In this document: positions 53,986 to 62,004 of the stretch, one piece after another | Layout of the letters: the number at the start of each line of letters is the position of its first letter | Position numbering within the stretch: the stretch's first letter is position 1 | NCBI GenBank assembly: GCA_016870775.1 | Contig: VGAK01000003.1 | Coordinates: 55,981 to 119,980, forward strand | Length of the DNA stretch: 64,000 bases | Origin: Actinomycetota bacterium | GTDB taxonomy: Bacteria; Actinomycetota; Acidimicrobiia; Acidimicrobiales; Ilumatobacteraceae | Direction: 5' to 3' | Made by a program: the position numbers and the translations under genes | The notes under the pieces: model-generated | Databases searched by the model: none | What the model saw: the letters and a program-made list of their open reading frames with translations, nothing else | What the model was told of the DNA's origin: nothing

Positions 53986-53991
53986 GTGGAT

Positions 53992-54435
53992 ATGAGCGTG
54001 CGCTCGATCCTCGTCATCCACGGCCCGAACCTCAATCTCCTCGGGACGAGGGAGCCCGACATCTACGGCACCTCAACGATCGACGATCACCTGCGGTCGG
54101 TGCGGGGTCGGGTCGGTGAATCGGTGGAGGTGTCGTCGTTCCAGAGCAACTCCGAGGCCGAGGTCGTGGGCGCCGTGCAGGGGGCATCGGGTCGCTACGA
54201 CGCGATCATCATCAATGCGGGTGCGCTCACGCACTACTCCTGGGCACTGCATGATGCCCTCCGGTCCTACGGGGGTGTCGCGATCGAGGTCCATTTGTCG
54301 AACCCGGCCGCGCGCGAGGGCTTCCGCCACATGAGCGTGCTCTCGGGTGCGGTCGACGGCACGATCTCGGGTTTCGGTGGCACCGGGTATGCGCTCGCCG
54401 CCGAGGCCGCACTCAGGGTCGGGGAACGCCCGTGA
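53992..54435 (+). CDS. aroQ: 3-dehydroquinate dehydratase, type II
   Basis: 147 residues. HGPNLNLLGTREPDIYG holds the catalytic Arg20 and Tyr25; SFQSNSEAEVV, NAGALTHYSWALHDAL and EVHLSN complete the type II dodecamer active site. It dehydrates 3-dehydroquinate. The stop overlaps the next gene (GTGA). Confidence 0.96.
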   Translation: MSVRSILVIHGPNLNLLGTREPDIYGTSTIDDHLRSVRGRVGESVEVSSFQSNSEAEVVGAVQGASGRYDAIIINAGALTHYSWALHDALRSYGGVAIEVHLSNPAAREGFRHMSVLSGAVDGTISGFGGTGYALAAEAALRVGERP

Positions 54436-55517
54436 CCCTCGAGCGCGCGGTCTCGGTCGCCGGTCTCGATGGCGCCCCGACGGTCCTTCTCGCGCGCCCC
54501 GATGACATCAGGTGGCTGACCGGTTTCACCGGTGGGACCGCGACGGCACTGTTTGACCGCGAGACACGATCCGGCACGTTGATCGTGGACGGCCGGTACG
54601 CCGGGCGGGCCCGCGATGAGGTGGCCGCCTCGGGTTCGCCGTTCGAGATCTGCGAGGTGCGCGCCGCATCGGGCGCCGAGGACGCCCTGGTGGCGCTGGC
54701 GGCCGGGCGTGCGGTCGGGGTGGATCCATCGCACGTGACTGCCGAGCGGATGTCGGGGCTCGAGTCGCGTCTGTGCGTGGTTCGCGAGGCGTCGGGGCTC
54801 GACGAGCTCCGCCGCGTGAAGGATCCTGTCGAGCTCGCCTCGATCAGGGACGCGTGCCGCATTGCCGATGCCGCACTCTCTGCCGTGGTGGCCGACGGTC
54901 TCGCCGGTCGCTCGGAGCGTGCCGTCCGCAACAGGCTCGAGTGGGAGATGCGCGAGAGGGGGGCCGATGACGTCGCCTTCGCCACGATCGTGGCAACCGG
55001 ACCGAACGGCGCACGACCCCACCACGAACCGGGCGACGACGTCATCGAGTCCGGGCACACGGTCGTGGTCGACATGGGGGCGCGCGTGCGCGGGTACCGC
55101 AGTGACATGACACGCACGATCGCGGTGGGAAACCTCGGGCGCGCACTCGCAGCGATGCTCGAGATCGTCCGCGAGGCCCAGGAGGCGGGATTGGCAGCGG
55201 TGCGGGCCGGAACCGAGGCACGCGCGGTCGATGCGGCGGCTCGCTCGGTCTTCGCGGCGGCCGGGGTCGGACATGAGTACCTCCACGGAACAGGGCACGG
55301 CGTCGGCCTCGCCATCCACGAGTTCCCGATCCTCGGTCCGTCGTGCGGGACGCGGTTGCTCGCCGGTGAGGTGGTCACGGTGGAGCCCGGGCTCTATCGT
55401 GAGGGTGTCGGGGGTGTCCGGATCGAGGATCTTGTCGTCGTGACCGGCTCCGACCCCGTGATACTCACCTCCTCTGCGAAGGATCTGTCATGCCCACCAT
55501 CAGCACCAACGACCTGA
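54432..55517 (+). CDS. pepQ: M24 family aminopeptidase P / prolidase
   Basis: 361 residues with a GTG start. The creatinase-like N-terminal domain ([20 protein letters not shown]) is followed by the pita-bread domain with metal ligands: two Asp in [19 protein letters not shown], His in [14 protein letters not shown], Glu in VVTVEPGLY and Glu in [11 protein letters not shown]. It hydrolyses Xaa-Pro bonds. Directly upstream of efp, an order found widely in Gram-positives, and the last 28 nt overlap efp. Confidence 0.93.
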   Translation: MTLERAVSVAGLDGAPTVLLARPDDIRWLTGFTGGTATALFDRETRSGTLIVDGRYAGRARDEVAASGSPFEICEVRAASGAEDALVALAAGRAVGVDPSHVTAERMSGLESRLCVVREASGLDELRRVKDPVELASIRDACRIADAALSAVVADGLAGRSERAVRNRLEWEMRERGADDVAFATIVATGPNGARPHHEPGDDVIESGHTVVVDMGARVRGYRSDMTRTIAVGNLGRALAAMLEIVREAQEAGLAAVRAGTEARAVDAAARSVFAAAGVGHEYLHGTGHGVGLAIHEFPILGPSCGTRLLAGEVVTVEPGLYREGVGGVRIEDLVVVTGSDPVILTSSAKDLSCPPSAPTT

Positions 55518-56053
55518 AGAACGGGATCACGCTCGAACTCGACAACGGCCTCTTCACCGTGGTCGAGTTCCAGCACGTCAAGCCGGGCAAGGGCGGGGCT
55601 TTCGTGCGCACCAAGTTGCGCAACGTCAGGAATGGGAGCGTCTTCGAGAAGACCTTCAACGCGGGCATCAAGGTGGAGCAGGCGATCCTCGACAAGCGGG
55701 ACATGCAGTACCTGTACCGCGATGGTGACGACTTCGTGTTCATGGACACCGAGTCCTACGACCAGATGAACGTGGCCCCTTCGGCGCTCGGGTCGGCGGC
55801 CGACTACCTCGTGGAATCTGCCGTCGCGATCATCGCGCTGCACAACGGCGAGATCGTGGACGTGGAGATCCCGGCCTCTGCCGAGCTGACGATTGCAGAG
55901 ACCGAGCCCGGAATCCAGGGCGATCGGGTGTCGGGGGCCAAGAAGCCCGCGACCCTCGAGACCGGCAAGGTCATCCAGGTTCCGTTGTTCGTCAACATCG
56001 GCGACCGGGTCAAGGTGGACACCCGCTCCGGCGACTACATCACCCGCGTCTGA
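55490..56053 (+). CDS. efp: Elongation factor P
   Basis: 187 residues. The KOW-like domain I carries Lys34 in the tip loop [15 protein letters not shown], the residue modified in other bacteria (beta-lysine, rhamnose on Arg or 5-aminopentanol types). [24 protein letters not shown] C-terminal signature reads [20 protein letters not shown]. It relieves ribosome stalling at polyproline. The ATG and its ribosome site (GAAGGAT) lie inside pepQ, so translation is coupled. No EF-P modification gene is in the window. Confidence 0.97.
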   Translation: MPTISTNDLKNGITLELDNGLFTVVEFQHVKPGKGGAFVRTKLRNVRNGSVFEKTFNAGIKVEQAILDKRDMQYLYRDGDDFVFMDTESYDQMNVAPSALGSAADYLVESAVAIIALHNGEIVDVEIPASAELTIAETEPGIQGDRVSGAKKPATLETGKVIQVPLFVNIGDRVKVDTRSGDYITRV

Positions 56054-56466
56054 TGTCCCCCGGGCGACACCCGGACGGGCGTTCCGAGGCCCGCGAGCAG
56101 GCAGTGATGCTGCTCTACGAGGCCGAGCAGCGCGCAGTGTCCGCCCTCCTGCTCGGCGAGGACCGCGAAATCGTCGCCGCCGAGACGGTCAGGGCCCTCG
56201 TCGCCGGCGTGGAGGACTCGATCGCAGCCATCGACGCGGCTATCGCGTCGAGCGCGCGCGGATGGGCGGTCGACCGGATGCCCGCTCTCGACCGTGCGAT
56301 CCTGCGGCTGGCGATCTACGAACTCATGTCGCGCACCGATGTGCCCGTCGCGGTGGTGATCGACGAGGCGGTGGAACTGGCCAAGAAGTTCTCGACCGAC
56401 GACTCGGGACGGTTCGTGAACGGCGTGCTCGCGACACTGGCGAGGACACTGCGCCTCGCGGAATGA
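56053..56466 (+). CDS. nusB: Transcription antitermination factor NusB
   Basis: 137 residues. All-helical NusB fold: REQAVMLLYEAEQR, DRMPALDRAILRLAIYELM, VAVVIDEAVELAKKFSTDDS and GRFVNGVLATLAR. It binds boxA RNA with NusE (S10) for rRNA antitermination. The ATG overlaps the efp stop by one base, and its stop overlaps the next gene (ATGA). Confidence 0.96.
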   Translation: MSPGRHPDGRSEAREQAVMLLYEAEQRAVSALLLGEDREIVAAETVRALVAGVEDSIAAIDAAIASSARGWAVDRMPALDRAILRLAIYELMSRTDVPVAVVIDEAVELAKKFSTDDSGRFVNGVLATLARTLRLAE

Positions 56467-57938
56467 ACTCCCGGATCCGTCGGGTCACTCCTTGGGGGTG
56501 GGCGACCGCGGCTCTCGCGGGGGCGTGGTGCGCGTGGATCTGCTGGCAGTTGCTGCGCATGCACTTCGGGCTCGGTACGTACTCCTACGACGTGGGTCTC
56601 TACGACCAGGGTTTGTGGCTGCTCTCCCGCTTCGAGGAACCGTTCGTGACCCTCATGGGTCGGAACCTGTTCGGTGACCACACGTCTCTCATCCTGCTCC
56701 CGCTGGTGCCGCTGTACTGGGTCGCACCGGGAACCGGAACTCTCCTCGTGGTTCAGTCGATGGTCGTGGCGGCCGGGTCGGCTCCGGTGTATCTCTTCGC
56801 CCGCAGGGTGCTCGGTAGTGGGGCGCTCGCATTCGGGATCGTTTTCGCATGGCTCGCCCATCCCGCTGTCACGGGGGCGGCGCTCGAGAACTTCCACCCG
56901 GACACATTCCACGCGCTCGCGGTGCCCCTCGCGATCTGGGCGGCGAGCGAGAGACGATGGCGTGCGTATGCGGTCGGAATCACGATGGCGCTGCTCATCA
57001 AGGAGGACGCATTCCTCGTGGTGGTGCCGATCGGAATATGGGTGGCTTCGGCCATCGACAAGCGAAAGGGCCTCGTCACGATGCTCGCCGGGTTGGTGGC
57101 CCCGATCGTGGCGATGTACGCGGTGATGCAGCCGCTCACCGGGGTTCCGACACGCAATTCATGGCGCATTCCCTTCGGTGGTGTCGGTGGCTTCGTGCGA
57201 ACGATGTTCACCGACCCGGTGGCGGTGGCTGATCACCTCTTGGATGCCGACCGGATGCTGTACCTGTGGCAGATGGCGTCACCCCTGCTCGGTGTGTTCC
57301 TCTTCTCGGCGGGCCTGGCAGCGGTGGCGGTTCCCGTGATCGCACTCAATGTGGTGAGCACCTACTGGTACCAACACAACGTCGACTACCACTACTCGAT
57401 CGTCGTCGTGCCCATTCTCGTGATGGCGGTGGCCGCGGGAGCCGCTCGTTTCGACAGCCGCCGCCGGGGCACCATGGTCACGCTCGTGGCGGCGGCTTCG
57501 ATGGCGGCCTCGGTCGCATGGTCGCCCCACTCGCTGGGGGTGTCGCCGACGATGGTGACCCCACCGGACAATGCGGTGGTCGTCGCGGGCCGTGCGATTC
57601 TGCGGGAGGTTCCAGCCGGTGCGGTCGTGTCGCTGTACGACCCACTCGTGCCGCACGCGGCGCACCGGCGCGAGGTGTACTTCTTCCCGAATCCCTTTCG
57701 GGCCCATCTCTACGGGGTCGACGGGTCGCTCGACGGGTCTCGGCTCGGTGCAGCTGATCACGTCAGCCATGTCCTGCTCCCAAAGGCGATGTCCCCCGAC
57801 CTCACCGCGCTGTGGGAGTTGGAGCGCCCCGACTTCGAACGCAACATCGAGAATGAGTTCTGGATCCTGTGGGGTCGACGGGGTTCAACCGGGGGTGTGG
57901 GGCAGACACCGGTTGATCCGGTCGAGTCGGTGGACTAG
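56463..57938 (+). CDS. DUF2079 polytopic membrane protein
   Basis: 491 residues with around ten or more membrane segments. The N-terminal part has SYDVGLYDQGLWLLSRFEEP, FGDHTSLILLPLVPLYW and HPAVTGAALENFHPDTFHAL, the DUF2079 pattern related to GT-C glycosyltransferase folds (acidic residues in the first loop). LIKEDAFLVVVPIGIW follows. A C-terminal soluble domain of about 130 residues includes VSLYDPLVPHAAHRREVYFF. Probably a lipid-linked sugar transferase of the cell envelope; substrate unknown. It separates nusB from the pyr operon and its TAG stop is the first part of the pyr -10 element. Confidence 0.8.
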   Translation: MNSRIRRVTPWGWATAALAGAWCAWICWQLLRMHFGLGTYSYDVGLYDQGLWLLSRFEEPFVTLMGRNLFGDHTSLILLPLVPLYWVAPGTGTLLVVQSMVVAAGSAPVYLFARRVLGSGALAFGIVFAWLAHPAVTGAALENFHPDTFHALAVPLAIWAASERRWRAYAVGITMALLIKEDAFLVVVPIGIWVASAIDKRKGLVTMLAGLVAPIVAMYAVMQPLTGVPTRNSWRIPFGGVGGFVRTMFTDPVAVADHLLDADRMLYLWQMASPLLGVFLFSAGLAAVAVPVIALNVVSTYWYQHNVDYHYSIVVVPILVMAVAAGAARFDSRRRGTMVTLVAAASMAASVAWSPHSLGVSPTMVTPPDNAVVVAGRAILREVPAGAVVSLYDPLVPHAAHRREVYFFPNPFRAHLYGVDGSLDGSRLGAADHVSHVLLPKAMSPDLTALWELERPDFERNIENEFWILWGRRGSTGGVGQTPVDPVESVD

Positions 57939-57941
57939 ACT
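57913..57941 (+). promoter_or_regulatory. pyr operon promoter
   Basis: -35 TTGATC (57913-57918), 17-bp spacer, -10 TAGACT (57936-57941); the TAG is the stop codon of the upstream gene. Transcription should start near 57948, giving a leader of about 120 nt before pyrR. This is the only promoter in the window with a recognisable -35 at ideal spacing. Confidence 0.65.
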
Positions 57942-57957
57942 CGCGCTCGCCGTCAAA

Positions 57958-57975
57958 CGGGTCCCGTGAGGCCCG
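57958..57975 (+). promoter_or_regulatory. PyrR-binding loop in the pyr leader
   Basis: A short stem CGGG / CCCG (57958-57961 and 57972-57975) presents TCCCGTGAGG. The stretch 57960-57973 fits the PyrR consensus ARUCCNGNGAGGYU at 12 of 14 positions. It ends 3 nt before the ribosome site of the leader ORF, so PyrR-UMP bound here could block its translation. Confidence 0.7.
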
Positions 57976-57989
57976 AACGGAAGGACAAC

Positions 57990-58073
57990 ATGCTTCACGC
58001 ACACACTGAGCCCGCGCACCGATGCCCGCGGGCTCGTCGTTTGTCCGGATCCGACTCACGCGACCCCCGATGA
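57990..58073 (+). CDS. pyr leader ORF, 27 codons
   Basis: ATG 57990 is preceded by GGAAGGA (57979-57985) and the frame ends at TGA 58071-58073, overlapping the pyrR ATG (ATGA). It has no composition of a structural peptide and is Arg-rich near the middle. Its probable role is control: translating it would melt the hairpin inside it and deliver ribosomes to pyrR. Confidence 0.6.
   Translation: MLHAHTEPAHRCPRARRLSGSDSRDPR
58008..58035 (+). terminator. Hairpin within the pyr leader ORF (attenuator candidate)
   Basis: Perfect 9-bp arms GAGCCCGCG (58008-58016) and CGCGGGCTC (58027-58035) with a 10-nt loop. It is followed by GTCGTTTGTCC rather than a T-run. It could terminate, or simply hold the message untranslated when the leader ORF is not read. 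Confidence 0.5.
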
Positions 58074-58591
58074 CGGCGGCCGAGGTCCTCACTCGGGACC
58101 AGGTGGATCGGGCGATCGCGCGGATCGCCCACGAGATCGCCGAGAAGCATCCCGAGACCTCGTCACTCGTGGTGATCGGCATGCAGTCCGGCGGTGTCTG
58201 GATCGCAGAGCGGCTCGCCGGTCATCTCGCCCGCATCGCCGAAGCCCCGCTCACCGGGTCGATCGATGTCTCGATGTACCGCGACGACATCTCGATGAGG
58301 CCGGTGACGCCGGTGGCCCCCTCGCGGATCCCGGTGGATCTGGCCGGCCGCACGGTTGTGCTCGTCGACGATGTTCTCTACACCGGGCGCACGGTGCGTG
58401 CGGCCCTCGCCGCACTGAACGACCACGGCCGGCCCGGTGCGGTGCGGCTGGCGGTCATGGTCGACAGGGGACACCGCGAGCTTCCGATCAGGCCCGATTT
58501 CGTGGGCAAGAACATCCCGACCCACCTCGATGACGAGGTGTCGGTCGGACCAGAGGGTGTCATCGTGGCAAGGCCCGGGGCCGACGTATGA
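58070..58591 (+). CDS. pyrR: Pyrimidine operon regulator / uracil phosphoribosyltransferase PyrR
   Basis: 173 residues from ATG 58070, which overlaps the leader ORF stop; an upstream in-frame ATG at 58022 lies inside the leader hairpin and is unlikely. MTAAEVLTRDQVDRAIARIA matches PyrR N-termini, and the PRPP loop is VVLVDDVLYTGRTVRAA (Asp100, Asp101). It binds pyr mRNA with UMP to repress the operon and can make UMP from uracil. The stop overlaps pyrB (ATGA). Confidence 0.94.
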   Translation: MTAAEVLTRDQVDRAIARIAHEIAEKHPETSSLVVIGMQSGGVWIAERLAGHLARIAEAPLTGSIDVSMYRDDISMRPVTPVAPSRIPVDLAGRTVVLVDDVLYTGRTVRAALAALNDHGRPGAVRLAVMVDRGHRELPIRPDFVGKNIPTHLDDEVSVGPEGVIVARPGADV

Positions 58592-59517
58592 AGCACCTCC
58601 TCTCGACGCACGACCTCGACGTGCCCACGGTCGCTGCGATCATGAATGTCGCCGACCACATGAGCGAGATCAACGCGCGCTCGGTGCCCAAGGTGCCGGC
58701 GCTCCTCGGCCGGACGGTCGCGAGCGTCTTCTTCGAGGATTCCACGCGCACTCGGGTCTCGTTCGAGACCGCGGCCAAGCGACTGTCGGCCGACACGATG
58801 TCCTTCAGCGCCTCGACCTCGAGCGTCAACAAGGGAGAGAGCATCCGCGACACGATCGAGACGCTCTCTGCGATCGGAGTCGATGCCTTCGTGGTGCGAC
58901 ACGCATCCAGCGGCGTGCCCGTCTCGGTCACCGAGTGGACCGATGCGAGCGTGGTCAACGCGGGAGACGGATGGCACCAGCACCCGACACAGGCCCTGCT
59001 GGATGCCTACACCATCACGCGTGAGCTCGGGACCGGCAACACGCTCGCCGGCGTGCGCGTCGCGATCGTGGGCGACATAAAGCACTCCCGTGTCGCCCGC
59101 TCGAACATCGATCTGTTCGCGCGGCTCGGGGCCCGCGTCACCCTGGTCGCACCAGGGATGCTGCTCCCTGCGGGGCTCGCCGGTCCCGGCATCACGGTGA
59201 CGGATGCCCTCGATGATGTGCTTCCCGACGTCGAGGTGCTGTACATGCTGAGGGTCCAGCGTGAGCGAATGGATGCCGGTCTGCTCCCCGTCGGGGGTGA
59301 GTACTCGGCCCGGTTCGGTCTGGACGAACGTCGTGCCCGGATGCTCTCCGGTGATGCGATCGTCATGCACCCCGGTCCCATGAACCGGGGCATCGAGATG
59401 GTCATGGACCCGGCAGAACTCCCGGGCTCACGGATCCTCGCCCAGGTGCGCAACGGAGTCTCGGTGCGCATGGCGGTCCTCTTCCGCCTGCTCGGTGACG
59501 GACAACTGGGAGCATGA
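58588..59517 (+). CDS. pyrB: Aspartate carbamoyltransferase catalytic subunit
   Basis: 309 residues. Carbamoyl-phosphate loop STRTR at 52-56 (FFEDSTRTRVSFETAAK), HPTQALLDAYTI, and the aspartate-side VLYMLRVQRERMD. It commits carbamoyl phosphate to pyrimidines. No regulatory pyrI gene follows. Confidence 0.97.
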   Translation: MKHLLSTHDLDVPTVAAIMNVADHMSEINARSVPKVPALLGRTVASVFFEDSTRTRVSFETAAKRLSADTMSFSASTSSVNKGESIRDTIETLSAIGVDAFVVRHASSGVPVSVTEWTDASVVNAGDGWHQHPTQALLDAYTITRELGTGNTLAGVRVAIVGDIKHSRVARSNIDLFARLGARVTLVAPGMLLPAGLAGPGITVTDALDDVLPDVEVLYMLRVQRERMDAGLLPVGGEYSARFGLDERRARMLSGDAIVMHPGPMNRGIEMVMDPAELPGSRILAQVRNGVSVRMAVLFRLLGDGQLGA

Positions 59518-59554
59518 CAGTGGCGAGGCGACGGCAGAGAGGGCGGGTCACGCG

Positions 59555-60901
59555 GTGACGAAGAAAAACGGCGCGACGACCGGTGGGCGCTCGATCGTGA
59601 TCAAGGGTGGAACAGTGGTGAATCGTGGCGGTGCCGCGAGGGCTGATGTGCTCGTGGTGGACGGCCTCGTGTCGGCGGTGGGGGAGGACCTCACGGGGGA
59701 CGAGATCCTCGATGCGGCCGGATGCCATGTCTCGTCCGGCTTCGTCGATCTCCATGCGCACCTGCGCGAACCCGGTCGGGAGGAGGCCGAGACGATCACC
59801 ACCGGGACGCGAGCCGCCGCACTCGGTGGCTACACCGCGGTGGTGGCGATGCCGAACACCGAGCCGGCCCAGGACTGTCCCGAGGTCGTCGCCTTCGTCA
59901 AGGCGCGGGCGGCCGAGGCGGGATGGTGCGACGTCCACCCTGCGGGCTGCATCACGGTGGGGCGTCTCGGCAAGGTGCTCGCCGCTTTCGAGACCCTGGC
60001 GTCGGTCGGGGTTCGGATCTTCACCGACGACGGCAACGGGGTGCAGGATCCGCTCATCATGCGCAGGGCGCTGGAGTACTCGCGCCACCTCGGGATCACT
60101 CTCGCCCAGCACTGCGAGGTGGCGCGACTCACCGAGGGCGCGGTGATGCACGAGGGTCAGTGTTGCTCGGCCATGGGTGTCCCCGGTTGGCCGGCGATCG
60201 CCGAGGAACTGATGCTGCACCGCGACATCGAGCTCGTGCGCCTGACCGGCGCGCCGATGCACTTCCTGCACCTGTCCACCGCCGGCAGTGTCGACCTCGT
60301 CCGGCGCGCCAAGGCAGACGGTCTCCCCGTGACGGCCGAGGTGGCGCCGCACCATCTCGCGCTCACCGACGAGCTCCTCCGCGGATTCGACCCCGTCTTC
60401 AAGGTGAACCCCCCGTTGCGCACCGCGGCAGACATCGCCGCACTGCGTGCCGGTTTGCTCGACGGCACGATCGACGCGGTGGCGACCGACCACGCACCAC
60501 ACGCGCATCACACGAAGCAGATGCCACTCGACTCTGCCCCTCCCGGGATGCTCGGTCTGGAGACCGCGCTCGGCGTCGTGTTGACGGCGGTGTCCCCCGA
60601 TCCGGTGCGGGTCGTCGAGACCATGTCGTGGAACCCCGCGCGCATCGCCGGGATCGGTGCCGAGCACGGACGCCCCGTCGCCAGGGGTGAGCCGGCCAAT
60701 CTCGCTGTGTGGGACAGTTCGCGGGTCTGGACGGTGGACCGCGCGTCGCTCGCGAGCAAGAGCCGCAACACGCCATTCCATGGCATGGAACTGCGTGGGA
60801 GGAACGTCCACACGCTCCTGCGCGGACGAGTCACCGTCCGTGACGGCATCGCGCAGGAGTCAGGAGACGCACGATCGATCGGCAGTGGGGGTGGACGGTG
60901 A
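59555..60901 (+). CDS. pyrC: Dihydroorotase
   Basis: 448 residues from GTG 59555; an in-frame GTG at 59495 inside pyrB would add 20 residues. Amidohydrolase metal site HxH at His67 and His69 ([17 protein letters not shown]), [14 protein letters not shown], and the catalytic Asp in [13 protein letters not shown]. It cyclises carbamoyl aspartate to dihydroorotate. The start choice is by alignment of the core, which begins about 12 residues later. The stop overlaps carA (GTGA). Confidence 0.94.
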   Translation: MTKKNGATTGGRSIVIKGGTVVNRGGAARADVLVVDGLVSAVGEDLTGDEILDAAGCHVSSGFVDLHAHLREPGREEAETITTGTRAAALGGYTAVVAMPNTEPAQDCPEVVAFVKARAAEAGWCDVHPAGCITVGRLGKVLAAFETLASVGVRIFTDDGNGVQDPLIMRRALEYSRHLGITLAQHCEVARLTEGAVMHEGQCCSAMGVPGWPAIAEELMLHRDIELVRLTGAPMHFLHLSTAGSVDLVRRAKADGLPVTAEVAPHHLALTDELLRGFDPVFKVNPPLRTAADIAALRAGLLDGTIDAVATDHAPHAHHTKQMPLDSAPPGMLGLETALGVVLTAVSPDPVRVVETMSWNPARIAGIGAEHGRPVARGEPANLAVWDSSRVWTVDRASLASKSRNTPFHGMELRGRNVHTLLRGRVTVRDGIAQESGDARSIGSGGGR

Positions 60902-62004
60902 CTGGGCCCGTCGCGTCGGCGTTGGTCCTCGAGGACGGCAGCGTCTTCGAGGGGGAGGCGATCGGAGCGGTGCCCGAGTCGGGAACCGCCTCCGGTGAGG
61001 TGGTGTTCAACACCACGATGACCGGATACCAGGAGGTGATCACCGACCCCTCCTATGCGGGCCAGATCATCACGTTCACGTCCACCCACATCGGAAACTA
61101 CGGAGTGACTGCGCTCGACGACGAGGCCCGCACCACGCACGCGCGCGGCGTGATCGTGCGCGAAATGTCGCGCAGACGCAGCAACTGGCGCAGCGAGGAC
61201 GACCTCGACGCGATGCTGCGCCGGCACGGGCTTCCCGGCATCGCCGGTCTCGACACTCGCCGACTCACGCGGATCCTTCGGGAGTCGGGTTCGTTGCGCG
61301 GGGCGTTCGGTGCAGCATCGGAGTCGGATCTGCTCGTGGCCGCGCGCGCCGAGACCGGCACCTCGGGTGTAGATCTCGTGTCGCAGGTGACCACACCCGT
61401 GCGTTATGAAGTCGCAGGAGGGCCATTGCGCGTGGTCGCCTACGACTTCGGGATCAAGACCTCGATTCTGCGCTGCCTGGCCGAGGTCGCCACGATCACC
61501 GTGGTGCCGGCATCGACACCGGCCGACGAGGTGCTGGCGATGAGCCCCGATGGGGTGTTCCTCTCGAACGGCCCGGGAGATCCGGGGATGGTCGCAGGTG
61601 CCTCCGCGGCCATCTCGTCGATCGTCGGTGCGGGCGTGCCCACCTTCGGGATCTGTCTCGGACATCAGCTGATGGCGCTCGCGCTCGGCGGTCGCATCTT
61701 CAAGTTGCCGTTCGGTCATCACGGTGGGAACCACCCGGTGCGCGACATGGTCACCGGTTCGGTGGAGATCACGAGCCAGAACCACAATTTCTGCGTCGAT
61801 GCCGACTCGCTCTCGGGCACCGCCGACATCACGCACGTGAACCTGAACGACGGGACGAACGAGGGGATGCGCGTTCGCGGTCACCGCGCATTCAGTGTCC
61901 AGTACCACCCCGAGGCCGGACCCGGACCGCACGACTCCCGACACCTCTTCGCGCGCTTCGCCGCAGAGATGACCGCCCCGACACCGAAGGGATCGGTGCG
62001 CTGA
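60898..62004 (+). CDS. carA: Carbamoyl-phosphate synthase small (glutaminase) subunit
   Basis: 368 residues with a GTG start. N-terminal [14 protein letters not shown] and [18 protein letters not shown]; glutaminase triad Cys253 in [16 protein letters not shown] with His337 and Glu339 in [12 protein letters not shown]. It hydrolyses glutamine and passes ammonia to CarB for pyrimidine and arginine synthesis. TGATG links it to carB. Confidence 0.97.
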   Translation: MTGPVASALVLEDGSVFEGEAIGAVPESGTASGEVVFNTTMTGYQEVITDPSYAGQIITFTSTHIGNYGVTALDDEARTTHARGVIVREMSRRRSNWRSEDDLDAMLRRHGLPGIAGLDTRRLTRILRESGSLRGAFGAASESDLLVAARAETGTSGVDLVSQVTTPVRYEVAGGPLRVVAYDFGIKTSILRCLAEVATITVVPASTPADEVLAMSPDGVFLSNGPGDPGMVAGASAAISSIVGAGVPTFGICLGHQLMALALGGRIFKLPFGHHGGNHPVRDMVTGSVEITSQNHNFCVDADSLSGTADITHVNLNDGTNEGMRVRGHRAFSVQYHPEAGPGPHDSRHLFARFAAEMTAPTPKGSVR

